Positions 1 through 6,859 of a stretch of 10,708 nucleotides of DNA are shown piece by piece. This DNA is from CAYQQJ01 sp964515945 (GTDB lineage Bacteria > Pseudomonadota > Gammaproteobacteria > Pseudomonadales > Cellvibrionaceae). The stretch lies in NCBI GenBank assembly GCA_964515945.1, contig CAZEWY010000121.1:1-10708 (forward strand), read 5' to 3'. Positions within the stretch are counted from its first letter, which is position 1. Each line of letters opens with the position of its first letter. Position numbers and translations under genes: made by a program. Under the pieces are notes generated by a model. That model was not told the DNA's origin. It did not search any database and saw nothing but the letters and a program-made list of their open reading frames with translations.

Positions 1-375
1 GACCTCCAGTGACTGCCACTGGGTCTGAGTCGTCTCAATTTTCGGTACGTCCGGTTTGTTCAGCTTGATTTCTGGTCGATCAACCGTGAGCATGGGGAGC
101 CTCGGGCCAGCACCCTCAACCTGAAGTTGCAGGGACGATGCCGCCACCGGCTGTTGCAGTCTTTGTGGTGGCGGAGGCGGTGGCGGCGCTGGAGGCACCA
201 GTAATGATATTTCCCGCACTGTCACCTTTTCCGGCAATTCAGCTTGGATCCAGTGGCCAAGGCACAACAGGCCGAGCGCCAATGTCACGAAGGTCAAACT
301 CAGCAGGCTTGCCTTGAGCTGCCTGCCCGCCGGCAGGCGCGGATTAGCGAAAAAGTTGAAGCGCAATGCCGTCAT
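1..375 (-). CDS. tonB: TonB-type energy transducer, N-terminal part (cut by window edge)
   Basis: This is the first 125 residues of a TonB-family protein, reading off the left edge of the window. TonB spans the inner membrane and periplasm and passes proton-motive energy from ExbB/ExbD to outer-membrane receptors. Visible are a short basic cytoplasmic N-terminus, one hydrophobic segment at about residues 22-41, and a proline-rich stretch that includes seven consecutive prolines at residues 64-70. A charged Pro/Lys-containing linker follows. The C-terminal receptor-binding domain lies outside the window. The ATG at 375-373 overlaps the exbD stop as ATGA, a 4-base overlap suggesting translational coupling. 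Position after a TtpC-like protein, ExbB and ExbD matches TonB2 clusters of Vibrio and relatives. A generic proline-rich membrane protein is the only alternative, and the context makes that unlikely. Confidence 0.87.
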   Translation of the reverse strand, partial: MTALRFNFFANPRLPAGRQLKASLLSLTFVTLALGLLCLGHWIQAELPEKVTVREISLLVPPAPPPPPPPQRLQQPVAASSLQLQVEGAGPRLPMLTVDRPEIKLNKPDVPKIETTQTQWQSLEV

Positions 376-779
376 GGTTTGAGCGCCGCCAGGTTCACGC
401 TTTCCGCACCGGCCAGTTTGACTTCATCGATAACGTCCAGCAGTAATTGAGTGGGTACGGTTTTATCCGCCTGTATCACCACCGGGCGCGGTCGGTCGCG
501 TAGCACCTGCTCGATGGTGCCGCGGACACCGGCAACGCCTATGCGACTGCCATCATAAAAGACTTCGCCGGCACTGGTGATGGCCAGCAGTACCACCGTC
601 TGTTCCAGTTGCTGCGCGGTGATGGCCTGGGGCTTGTCCACATCCACCCCGGTCTCGCGCACGAAGACTGTGGTCACAATAAAAAAGATTAACAGGATAA
701 AGACTACATCCAGCAGGGGTGACATATCGATGCCGTGCGGCTGCTGCTGTTCAAGACGTCGTTGAAGTCGCGTGGGCAT
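372..779 (-). CDS. exbD: ExbD/TolR-family biopolymer transport protein
   Basis: The product is 135 residues, the usual length for ExbD. It is the proton-conducting partner of ExbB in the inner-membrane motor that energises TonB. A polar N-terminus is followed by a single transmembrane helix at about residues 20-42. That helix begins with the family hallmark DMSPLLDVVFILLIFF and contains the membrane-embedded aspartate (Asp24) that is essential for proton coupling in this family. The rest is a periplasmic domain rich in beta strands, with the conserved pattern VVIQADKTVPTQLLLDVID near residues 99-117. The start is preceded by GAGG at 785-788, five bases upstream of the ATG. The gene begins two bases after the exbB stop and its own stop overlaps the tonB start. 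TolR is less likely because no tolQ/tolA/tolB/pal genes are nearby. Confidence 0.93.
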   Translation of the reverse strand: MPTRLQRRLEQQQPHGIDMSPLLDVVFILLIFFIVTTVFVRETGVDVDKPQAITAQQLEQTVVLLAITSAGEVFYDGSRIGVAGVRGTIEQVLRDRPRPVVIQADKTVPTQLLLDVIDEVKLAGAESVNLAALKP

Positions 780-781
780 GC

Positions 782-1213
782 TTACCTCGTCAGACTATCA
801 GCGGAAGAGCTGGGCATTGGGGAGCGAATGTAGCTTTTGGCCTTACCTTTCACACAACCTTTCACATAGCCCTGCAACAACCAGCCGGGAATGGCGCAGA
901 TCAATCCCAGTTGCGTGGTCAGAAGCGCGTCAGCGATACCGTCACTGAGCATGGTGCTATCGGCACCTTCCCGTGCAATGGCAGCAAAGCAGTCGAGCAA
1001 ACCGATGATGGTTCCCAGTAATCCCAGCAATGGCATTACACCAATAAGAAGGCCGGAAAAATTCTGTCGGATATCCTCGCCACCATCCGACTTTCCGTTG
1101 TCACAAATGTTGTCGCGACTGTCGAAATACTCCGCCCAAAGCTGTTGGTAACACACCAGCGCTGTCAGGATGATGGCCCAGCAAACCCAGTTGGAGAAAA
1201 GTTGCTGGATCAT
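782..1213 (-). CDS. exbB: Small ExbB-like MotA/TolQ/ExbB proton channel protein
   Basis: This 143-residue inner-membrane protein belongs to the MotA/TolQ/ExbB family. Three hydrophobic segments are visible, at about residues 6-23, 53-71 and 93-115. The second carries the family signature PLLGLLGTIIGLLDCF (61-76), and the third follows the conserved pattern IADALLTTQLGLICAIP (93-109). Known ExbB proteins form a pentamer around ExbD. This copy is shorter than E. coli ExbB (about 244 residues), as is usual for the second ExbB of TonB2-type operons. It contains six cysteines (11, 21, 37, 75, 106, 120), which is many for this family. The start overlaps the stop of the upstream TtpC-like gene as ATGA, and exbD starts two bases after its TAA stop. 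Confidence 0.9.
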   Translation of the reverse strand: MIQQLFSNWVCWAIILTALVCYQQLWAEYFDSRDNICDNGKSDGGEDIRQNFSGLLIGVMPLLGLLGTIIGLLDCFAAIAREGADSTMLSDGIADALLTTQLGLICAIPGWLLQGYVKGCVKGKAKSYIRSPMPSSSADSLTR

Positions 1214-2619
1214 GCCGGTACTCCCTGTGTGGACTCGGCGTCGAATTGCGTCTTCGCAGGATGGTCGGATTCTGATTGCCTGCTGACGCTCTCTTCCATG
1301 GAATCTTCAACCGGCGAGGGTTCGGATTCATCGAATTGTCCCATCAGCACGGCAAAATTTTCCAGTTCGGTGTAGTAGGATTTCGCGCGGCGATTCAATA
1401 CCGCATTCAGAATAAGCGCCGGAATTGCCACCACCAATCCCAGCTCGGTGGTTATCAATGCCTGGGCGATGCCACCGGATACTACTTCAGGATCACCCGC
1501 GCCAAACAGCGTCATCATTTTGAAGGTTTCGATCATGCCACTGACGGTTCCAAGCAATCCCAGCAAGGGTGATATGGAGGCGGTAATGGCGATGGATCCT
1601 ATCCAGCGGTCCAGCCAGGTTTTGTCATCCTGCAGTTGCATAAAAAGCTGGTCGTCGCGGCAACGGGGTGACTGCCGGGTGCGCCCAATGTCCAGCAGTC
1701 TTTTCTGCATACCTTCTACGGCAACAGGTGTCGCGCGCGTGGGATCCTGCAACAGGGATTTCAATACGGCAGGTGTAAAACGCACCAGCTTCGGCAGACG
1801 CCACAGTTGCATGACTTTAAGCAGTGCAATGGTTACAGCGAAAAGCGCGAACATCAGAATGGGTATCGCCCAGAGCCCGCCCTTGGCGATATGTTCAAAC
1901 AGCGACTCCGAGTGTTGCTCGCGAGCGAGGGCGCGATTGAGTGTCGGGTCAAACATGATTGACCCTTCGCCGTCCGCCATTAATTGTTCAATGCCAGCGC
2001 TCTGACTTCCGCTGAGCAGTAGGTCGGATTGCAAGCCATTATCCGTCGGAGTGGCCAGGCCGGCACGATTTTCCGATTGGTCCCAATACCAACTGACCGG
2101 ACCCACCGACAGCACCGGCAGGGATTCGACCACGCCATTATCGGCGACTATGTCGGCGGTTTGCCAGCTCGGGAAAAAGTGGTTCTCCAATTGATCACTC
2201 AGGGCGATTACCGCCGCGATCTGTTCGTCGAGCTGTTGCGGGAGTGGTTCGCGGGTGCTCTTGTCTTGAGGAAGATTGTTTTGCTGAAGAAAACGGTTGA
2301 GGAGATTCTGTTGGTAAACCTCTTGCTGACGCCAGGAGTCCAGGCGCGATTCCAATTTGGACAAGCTCAAGGTTTTTTCATCGGCGAGGCGCCGAGCCAC
2401 CGCCGTCTTTTCTCGTAGGGCGAGGACTTCCCGCTCCAGGGTATTGAGTTGTGTCGACAGGTCACGTCGTTTCGTCGCTATGCGCTGTTCGGTGGAGGAC
2501 AGCTTGCTCTGTGCCTTTTCAATTTTTTCCAGCAGCGACTGTTCGACGCCTGCGGCCATGGTCGATGCGGATACCAGAACCAGAACGCCCACGGCCGACC
2601 CCAAAAATGATTTGAGCAT
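1210..2619 (-). CDS. ttpC: TtpC-like MotA/TolQ/ExbB protein with N-terminal periplasmic coiled coil
   Basis: The product is 469 residues, about twice the size of a classical ExbB. It starts with a signal peptide (about residues 1-23, cleavage near TMAA). A long heptad-like coiled coil covers about 26-110, and a globular periplasmic region extends to about 245. The ExbB domain follows, with transmembrane helices near 249-269, 343-363 (motif PLLGLLGTVSGM) and 384-408 (IAQALITTELGLVVAIP). A charged, acidic cytoplasmic tail ends the protein. In Vibrio the equivalent protein TtpC is required for TonB2-dependent iron transport; its proposed role is to bridge the TonB2 motor to the envelope. Its ATG at 2619-2617 overlaps the DUF3450 stop by one base (TAATG), and its stop overlaps the exbB start. 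I am confident of the family; the symbol rests on the shared operon order. Confidence 0.9.
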   Translation of the reverse strand: MLKSFLGSAVGVLVLVSASTMAAGVEQSLLEKIEKAQSKLSSTEQRIATKRRDLSTQLNTLEREVLALREKTAVARRLADEKTLSLSKLESRLDSWRQQEVYQQNLLNRFLQQNNLPQDKSTREPLPQQLDEQIAAVIALSDQLENHFFPSWQTADIVADNGVVESLPVLSVGPVSWYWDQSENRAGLATPTDNGLQSDLLLSGSQSAGIEQLMADGEGSIMFDPTLNRALAREQHSESLFEHIAKGGLWAIPILMFALFAVTIALLKVMQLWRLPKLVRFTPAVLKSLLQDPTRATPVAVEGMQKRLLDIGRTRQSPRCRDDQLFMQLQDDKTWLDRWIGSIAITASISPLLGLLGTVSGMIETFKMMTLFGAGDPEVVSGGIAQALITTELGLVVAIPALILNAVLNRRAKSYYTELENFAVLMGQFDESEPSPVEDSMEESVSRQSESDHPAKTQFDAESTQGVPA

Positions 2620-3410
2620 TACAAGCTCTCCGCTTGGTTGATACGCAGGGGCAAATCGACGAAATCCGCTTCCTGCTGCTTTTCAAAAATGGCGATGGCC
2701 TTGGCGATGTCCTCAGACTCCAAGGATTTATCAAAATACCAGGTCCAGCCGTCCGGCGTGGCCCGCCCTATTCCGGCGCGGCTGCCATCCGGACTGACGA
2801 ACCAGGACGCACCAAGACCGAGATAAAGCTGTTTTACCAGAAGGTCACCGCCATCCGGCAAGGCAATGGGCATCTCATGAAGACTGATGCGGTTATCGAA
2901 TTCTGCGAGCAGGGACATTTGCGCGAGAACAACCTGTAGCTGCCTGGATGCGTCAGGGGATTTCCCGAGGCTGGCCTCTTCATCCCGCCAGCGTGATTGC
3001 AGCGGAGGCGGCAGCAGAGCGGCCAGGTGTGTCAGACGTTTGTCCAGGCTTTCCAGGCCCGCCTGAAGTTCGGCCTGTGCAGCTTCCATTCGCGTTTGCT
3101 CCGCCAGCAATTCGGCTCTGCGCATCGCTACATCATCCCGACTGGCATTACTCCCCTTCAGCAGTGCCTGTAACTGCGCCTTTTCGGCTTTCAGTAAATC
3201 GATGCGTTGTAACAGGACGGGTTGCTGTAACCGCCAGTCCGTTTGCAACCGCGTCGCCTGGCGCTCCGTGTCGAGCCATTGCTCGACCAGTTTGTCGGCC
3301 TGGGCCACATCCAGTGCAGCGGCCGGCACGGCCAACGCGCCGACCATCAGACAGAATGCGGCAAACAGAAGTTTCGAAAGTCGACCATCGGGTGATGGGT
3401 AAATAGTCAA
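2619..3410 (-). CDS. DUF3450-family periplasmic coiled-coil protein of TonB2-type operon
   Basis: The product is 263 residues. It has a cleavable signal peptide (about 1-32, ending AVPAAA) and a long, Gln/Glu/Leu-rich coiled coil at about 55-130. The C-terminal region contains LVKQLYLGLGASWFVSPDG (191-209) and GWTWYFD, recognisable DUF3450 features. The molecular role of DUF3450 is not established. It is regularly the first gene of TonB2-type operons, directly before the TtpC-like gene, as seen here with a one-base overlap. The start is TTG at 3410-3408: AGGAG lies 8 bases upstream, and this start gives a complete signal peptide. The first in-frame ATG would be residue 22, inside the signal peptide, and is unlikely. 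The promoter must lie in the divergent region shared with the siderophore receptor gene. Confidence 0.87.
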   Translation of the reverse strand: MTIYPSPDGRLSKLLFAAFCLMVGALAVPAAALDVAQADKLVEQWLDTERQATRLQTDWRLQQPVLLQRIDLLKAEKAQLQALLKGSNASRDDVAMRRAELLAEQTRMEAAQAELQAGLESLDKRLTHLAALLPPPLQSRWRDEEASLGKSPDASRQLQVVLAQMSLLAEFDNRISLHEMPIALPDGGDLLVKQLYLGLGASWFVSPDGSRAGIGRATPDGWTWYFDKSLESEDIAKAIAIFEKQQEADFVDLPLRINQAESL

Positions 3411-3413
3411 GGG

Positions 3414-3437
3414 TGTTGCTCCTGGCTGTTGCTCCTG
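3414..3437 (-). promoter_or_regulatory. Tandemly duplicated Shine-Dalgarno region before the TTG start
   Basis: On the plus strand the 11-mer TGTTGCTCCTG occurs at 3414-3424 and again at 3427-3437, a period of 13 bases. On the minus strand each copy carries AGGAG, at 3423-3419 and 3436-3432. The nearer copy is 8 bases from the TTG start of the DUF3450 gene and is the likely ribosome-binding site. It is the main reason for choosing this non-ATG start. The second copy lies 21 bases from the start and is probably not used directly. Confidence 0.6.
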
Positions 3438-3487
3438 AAACGGGCTTCAAGAATCCAGCGTCAGAATGACACATAATCGCATGAATG

Positions 3488-3510
3488 TAAATAACAATGA
3501 TTTGCATTTA
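3488..3510. promoter_or_regulatory. Putative Fur box in divergent promoter region
   Basis: A 23-base imperfect palindrome is centred on 3499. Its outer arms are TAAAT/ATTTA, its inner arms are AAT/ATT, and 8 of 11 positions pair. Read on the minus strand, the central 15-mer TGCAAATCATTGTTA (3506-3492) agrees with the Fur 7-1-7 consensus TGATAATNATTATCA at 11 of 14 defined positions. It lies between a TonB-system operon and a siderophore receptor gene, where iron-dependent repression of both directions is expected. The match is by eye; binding is inferred. Confidence 0.62.
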
Positions 3511-3529
3511 GGTTCTTTTCGGTTATGCT
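3502..3529 (+). promoter_or_regulatory. Possible sigma70 promoter for the siderophore receptor gene
   Basis: A TTTGCA/TTGCAT hexamer at 3502-3508 is followed 15-16 bases later by TATGCT at 3524-3529. These resemble -35 and -10 boxes with slightly short spacing. Transcription would start near 3536, leaving a leader of about 50 bases before the ATG at 3587. The -35 element lies inside the Fur-box-like palindrome, so a repressor bound there would block polymerase. Support is modest. Confidence 0.4.
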
Positions 3530-3586
3530 GCGCTCCTCCGGAAATCAATAATCACTCACTCAACTCAAACCTTGGGGATTCAAATC

Positions 3587-5833
3587 ATGAAGGAGAACAC
3601 GCATAAACCCTGCTCTGCCGGCTTCAAGCGCAGACTTCTCGCAATTTCGGTGGCCGCGGCCGCTCCCTGGACGCCGGCCATGGGCCAGGAGGTCAAGGAA
3701 CTGCCAACGGCGCAGGCCACGGCCCAGACCGAAGACAGCTATAAAGTGGATGAGTCCACTTCCAGCAAATATACCCAGCCTCTTATTGATACCGCCAAGA
3801 CCATCACCGTGATTCCGCAATCGGTCATGAGTGACCGCAATATCGACAGCCTTCGCGATGCCCTGCGCAATGTTCCGGGGATTTCACTGGAAGCCGGTGA
3901 AGGCGGCACACCAACCGGCGACAGCATGTACATTCGTGGTTTCAGCGCCCGCAACGACATAATGATTGATGGCGTGCGGGATATCGCCGGTTATACCCGC
4001 GATACCTATAACATTGAGGCCGTGGAAGTGGCCAAGGGGCCGGGTTCCGCCGTTTATGGTCGCGGCGCGACCGGAGGCAGCATCAATCTGCAAACCAAAA
4101 CCGCGAAGCTTGAGGACTTTGGCGACGCGAGTTTGCGCCTGGGCAGCGAAGGCGACTACCGCGCACAGCTCGACGTCAATCGTTCGGTCGGCGAGACCAC
4201 GGCCTTGCGCATCAATCTCCTCAGCGATGACGGCGAGGTTGCCGGCCGGGACGAGGTGGAGAACTCGAAGAATGCTGTCGCCCTGTCATTTGCCACCGGC
4301 ATTGGCACCGACTCGCGCTTTTCTCTTGCCGCTGATTACCAGAAGCAGGACAACCTGCCCGACTATGGCATCCCCTGGGTACCCAATAATAGCGGCTCAG
4401 CGGATCGTGCTCTGGCCGACTGGCTGGCGCCTTATGAAGGTAGCGCCCCGCCGGTGGAGTTCAGCAACTTCTACGGTAATCTCCAGCGCGACTTCGAGGA
4501 AATCCAGGCCCAATCCGTTACGGCCAAATATGAAAAGGATCTGAACGCATCGACGACTCTGCGCACCTTGGCTCGCGTGGGTGCAGTGGAACGGGAATCC
4601 GTTGTTACCGCGCCTCGCTTCTCCACGGAGACAGTGGACGGCATCCGTATCTACGGTGTTCCTGAAGGCATGATCACCATGGCGGATGAGAAGACACGAG
4701 ACACCAAGGATTCCCTGGCCGTATTGCAAGTCGACCTTCTCGGCAGCTACGACACTGGCAATATTCACCACGATATAGTGGCGGGTGTGGAAATTGCCCA
4801 GGAGGAATTCGAACGTTGGGATTACATAGACCTGGTGGACGATAATCTGGACAGTACGCCAGTGTTGAATGACCTCTACAACCCCAATCCCAATCTGAAC
4901 TTCACTGGACAGTACGGACGCGGCCCCAAGACGGATGAAGCCACCGGCGATACCACCGCGTTCTATATTTTTGATACGCTAACGCTGAACCCCCAGTGGA
5001 AACTGTCTCTCGGACTGCGTTCGGATACCTTCGAGACGGAGTACTTCTACGAACTGAATGGCGCCGATCCCACCGTCAAATTGGCGGCCAAGGACCGGGA
5101 ACTGAGCTGGAACATCGGGCTCGTCTATAAACCCGCTGAAAATGGCAGTATCTATTTCGGTGCGGGCAACTCTTTCAGCCCGTCGGCGGATGATTTGACG
5201 GCGTCTTCGAGAGGCAATGAAAGCGAGTTGGATCCAGAGGAAACCATCAGCTATGAACTCGGCACCAAGTGGGAAGTGATCGACAGGAATCTGTTTGTCA
5301 ATGCCGCCATTTTCCGCACGGAAAAGACCCACGCCCGTACTGATGATCCTTTTGCCATCAACAGTCGAGACGTGACTCTCGGTGGCGAGCAACGGGTGGA
5401 TGGACTGGAGCTGAGCGCGGTTGGTAAACTCGGCGAGCAGCTTTCCATAACGGCTGCCTATACCTTCCAGGACAGTGAAGTGCTGGATGCTGAGGGTGAA
5501 GACACCGCCCAGATAGGCTACGAACTGCCGCGAACGCCGGAGCATTCCTTCAGCCTGTGGGGCCGCTACGACCTTAGCGACAAGCTGGCTTTCGGGCTGG
5601 GTGCGCAATATGTCGGAGAGCGCTTCAACAGTTCCGACCCCGGTGGCCGTGAGCGAGCCGATGACTATCTGATTTTTGATGTCATGGCATCCTATCAGAT
5701 AGCCAGCCAATGGAGTGTGCAACTCAATGGCAGTAACCTGACGGATGAAGAGTACGCGGATCAGATAGGCGGCGGGCATTTTATTCCCGGCGAAGGCCGT
5801 TATCTCAGCCTTAGCACCCGCTATTCGTTCTAG
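3587..5833 (+). CDS. TonB-dependent catecholate-type siderophore receptor (Fiu/PiuA-like)
   Basis: The product is a 748-residue outer-membrane receptor, the usual size for ferric-siderophore receptors. It has a signal peptide (about 1-33). A plug domain at about 68-170 carries TITVIPQSVMSDRNIDSLRD (72-91), NVPGIS (95-100), MYIRGFSARNDIMIDGVRD (114-132) and VEVAKGPGSAVYGRG (146-160). A beta-barrel follows, ending in the characteristic C-terminal aromatic strand YLSLSTRYSF. The plug and barrel style is that of catecholate receptors such as Fiu, CirA and PiuA. The ATG at 3587 is preferred over an in-frame TTG at 3572 because a GGGG run at 3574-3577 sits nine bases upstream as a ribosome-binding site. 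It is divergent from the TonB2-like operon that should energise it and is followed by a PiuC-like oxygenase, as fiu/piuA genes often are. The exact siderophore cannot be read from the sequence. Confidence 0.92.
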   Translation: MKENTHKPCSAGFKRRLLAISVAAAAPWTPAMGQEVKELPTAQATAQTEDSYKVDESTSSKYTQPLIDTAKTITVIPQSVMSDRNIDSLRDALRNVPGISLEAGEGGTPTGDSMYIRGFSARNDIMIDGVRDIAGYTRDTYNIEAVEVAKGPGSAVYGRGATGGSINLQTKTAKLEDFGDASLRLGSEGDYRAQLDVNRSVGETTALRINLLSDDGEVAGRDEVENSKNAVALSFATGIGTDSRFSLAADYQKQDNLPDYGIPWVPNNSGSADRALADWLAPYEGSAPPVEFSNFYGNLQRDFEEIQAQSVTAKYEKDLNASTTLRTLARVGAVERESVVTAPRFSTETVDGIRIYGVPEGMITMADEKTRDTKDSLAVLQVDLLGSYDTGNIHHDIVAGVEIAQEEFERWDYIDLVDDNLDSTPVLNDLYNPNPNLNFTGQYGRGPKTDEATGDTTAFYIFDTLTLNPQWKLSLGLRSDTFETEYFYELNGADPTVKLAAKDRELSWNIGLVYKPAENGSIYFGAGNSFSPSADDLTASSRGNESELDPEETISYELGTKWEVIDRNLFVNAAIFRTEKTHARTDDPFAINSRDVTLGGEQRVDGLELSAVGKLGEQLSITAAYTFQDSEVLDAEGEDTAQIGYELPRTPEHSFSLWGRYDLSDKLAFGLGAQYVGERFNSSDPGGRERADDYLIFDVMASYQIASQWSVQLNGSNLTDEEYADQIGGGHFIPGEGRYLSLSTRYSF

Positions 5834-5844
5834 GCCGCAACCGC

Positions 5845-5880
5845 TGCCGGAATCGCCCTGATGTATGGCCGATTCCGGCA
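5845..5880 (+). terminator. Stem-loop just after the receptor gene
   Basis: The 11-base arms TGCCGGAATCG (5845-5855) and CGATTCCGGCA (5870-5880) are perfect inverse complements around a 14-base loop, starting 12 bases after the receptor stop. No T-run follows directly, so alone it is more likely an mRNA 3'-end stabiliser or part of a composite terminator with the hairpin at 5882-5918. Confidence 0.5.
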
Positions 5881-5881
5881 T

Positions 5882-5918
5882 GTTGGGTTGGCGGCCCAGC
5901 CGCGTAACCCGACTTTTT
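5882..5918 (+). terminator. Rho-independent terminator of the receptor gene
   Basis: A GC-rich hairpin has arms GTTGGGTTGGCGGC (5882-5895) and GCCGCGTAACCCGAC (5899-5913), with one bulge and one wobble pair, and is followed by TTTTT at 5914-5918. This is a standard intrinsic terminator. It implies that the downstream hydroxylase gene is expressed by read-through or from its own promoter, though I see no convincing promoter in the 20 bases before its ATG. Confidence 0.65.
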
Positions 5919-5938
5919 GATTTACTTGGACAAAAACC

Positions 5939-6619
5939 ATGTTACTACGAATTCCCCAGGTCCTTACCAAAACGCAGGTACAGCAGATAAGAGAAGTCCT
6001 GCTCGCTGCCGATTGGATCGATGGCGCCGTCACGGCGGGTTATCAGAGCACCAAGGCGAAGAATAATCTGCAACTACCGGAGGATTCCGACGAAGCGCGA
6101 CAACTGGGCGATAGCATTTTATCCGCTCTGGCTCAAAACAATCTATTTATGTCCGCGGCCTTGCCGCTGAAGATTTTTCCTCCCCTTTTCAATTGCTATC
6201 AAGGCGGCCAGTCATTCGGCGTGCATGTTGATAACGCCGTTCGCCAGGTTCCAGGAACACCGGTAAAGGTCCGCACCGATATTTCCATGACTCTGTTTTT
6301 ATCGGAGCCGGAAGAATACGAAGGCGGCGAACTTGTGATTGAAGATACCTATGGATCGCAAAAAATCAAATTGGCGGCAGGCGATATGGTGTTGTATCCC
6401 TCCACCAGTCTGCACCGGGTAACACCAGTCACACAGGGACGCAGGCTGGCTTCGTTTTTCTGGCTGCAAAGCATGATCAGCAGCGATGAGCGGCGCGCCC
6501 TGCTGTTCGATATGGATATGGCGATTCAATCGCTGAGAAAGAATTTGGAAGACAACCCCGAGATTGTGCAACTTACCGGCGTCTACCATAACCTGATACG
6601 CCAATGGGCGCAGACTTGA
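5939..6619 (+). CDS. piuC: Fe(II)/2-oxoglutarate-dependent PKHD-type hydroxylase, PiuC/YbiX family
   Basis: The product is 226 residues, exactly the usual PiuC/YbiX size. It is a cytoplasmic Fe(II)/2-oxoglutarate dioxygenase of the prolyl-4-hydroxylase fold. The metal-binding facial triad is visible as His96 and Asp98 in HVDNA, and His159 in STSLHRVTPV. Arg168/169 in QGRR is the expected 2-oxoglutarate anchor. The conserved stretch EYEGGELVIEDTYG (126-139) and the C-terminal helical part with YHNLIRQW also fit the family. In E. coli (ybiX-fiu) and Pseudomonas (piuC-piuA) this gene sits next to a catecholate receptor, as here, 105 bases downstream of it. Its substrate is unknown in the family; modification of an imported iron-siderophore is a common guess. 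The ATG start has only a weak GGA eight bases upstream. The annotation is strong, the physiological role is not. Confidence 0.93.
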   Translation: MLLRIPQVLTKTQVQQIREVLLAADWIDGAVTAGYQSTKAKNNLQLPEDSDEARQLGDSILSALAQNNLFMSAALPLKIFPPLFNCYQGGQSFGVHVDNAVRQVPGTPVKVRTDISMTLFLSEPEEYEGGELVIEDTYGSQKIKLAAGDMVLYPSTSLHRVTPVTQGRRLASFFWLQSMISSDERRALLFDMDMAIQSLRKNLEDNPEIVQLTGVYHNLIRQWAQT

Positions 6620-6634
6620 CGATTCCGCGAAAAT

Positions 6635-6665
6635 AAGGTTGGGTTACGCTTGCTAACCCAACCTT
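6635..6665. repeat. Perfect stem-loop, REP-like or bidirectional terminator
   Basis: The arms AAGGTTGGGTTA (6635-6646) and TAACCCAACCTT (6654-6665) are perfect 12-base inverse complements around the 7-base loop CGCTTGC. The stem begins 15 bases after the hydroxylase stop. On the plus strand no T-run follows. On the minus strand the stem is followed by ATTTT, so it may act mainly in that direction or as an RNA-end stabiliser. The GTTGGGTTACGC...TAACCCAAC core resembles the widespread GGTGGGTTACGC-type intergenic repeats of proteobacteria, which is recall rather than a search result. Confidence 0.6.
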
Positions 6666-6710
6666 GTATCTCTCCGTAGGGCATCCCTGGGCGTGGTGCT
6701 GCTAAGAAAA

Positions 6711-6755
6711 ATTTATTCGGACGCGTCCGAGTAAATACAAATCTTTACTCGAACG
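6711..6755. promoter_or_regulatory. Cluster of three 12-base operator-like half-sites upstream of the chitinase
   Basis: Three copies of TTTAYTCGRACG occur within 45 bases: TTTATTCGGACG at 6712-6723 (plus), TTTACTCGGACG at 6735-6724 (minus) and TTTACTCGAACG at 6744-6755 (plus). Copies one and two abut as a 26-base palindrome (6711-6736) containing the perfect 14-mer TCGGACGCGTCCGA. Copy three starts 32 bases after copy one, close to three helical turns. The cluster ends 104 bases before the chitinase ATG. A dimeric repressor or activator site is the best reading; the regulator is unknown. Confidence 0.55.
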
Positions 6756-6859
6756 ACCAACCAAAATCCAACCCTTAGCCTTGCAGGATGGCGAGCAGAA
6801 AATGCCCGTCATGCCTAACCTTAAGCGAATAATAATACCTTAACTAAGAGGCTATAGCG

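Noticed and set aside
1448..2005. A 185-codon plus-strand open frame opposite the ttpC-like gene
   Set aside because: It overlaps the ExbB domain coding region in antisense, and its Ser/Cys-rich composition has no family resemblance.
3572..3586. TTG at 3572 as start of the siderophore receptor
   Set aside because: The GGGG run that best serves as ribosome-binding site lies inside this extension and is well placed for the ATG at 3587. The signal peptide is also better formed from 3587.
3966..4544. A 192-codon plus-strand open frame in a different frame within the receptor gene
   Set aside because: The composition is atypical (Arg/Ser/Pro-rich) and it is fully contained in the receptor coding region, so it is a frame shadow.
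4979..5881. A 300-codon open frame on the minus strand opposite the receptor gene
   Set aside because: It lies antisense to a strongly supported TonB-dependent receptor, has no recognisable motif, and results from the GC-rich codon pattern of the real gene.
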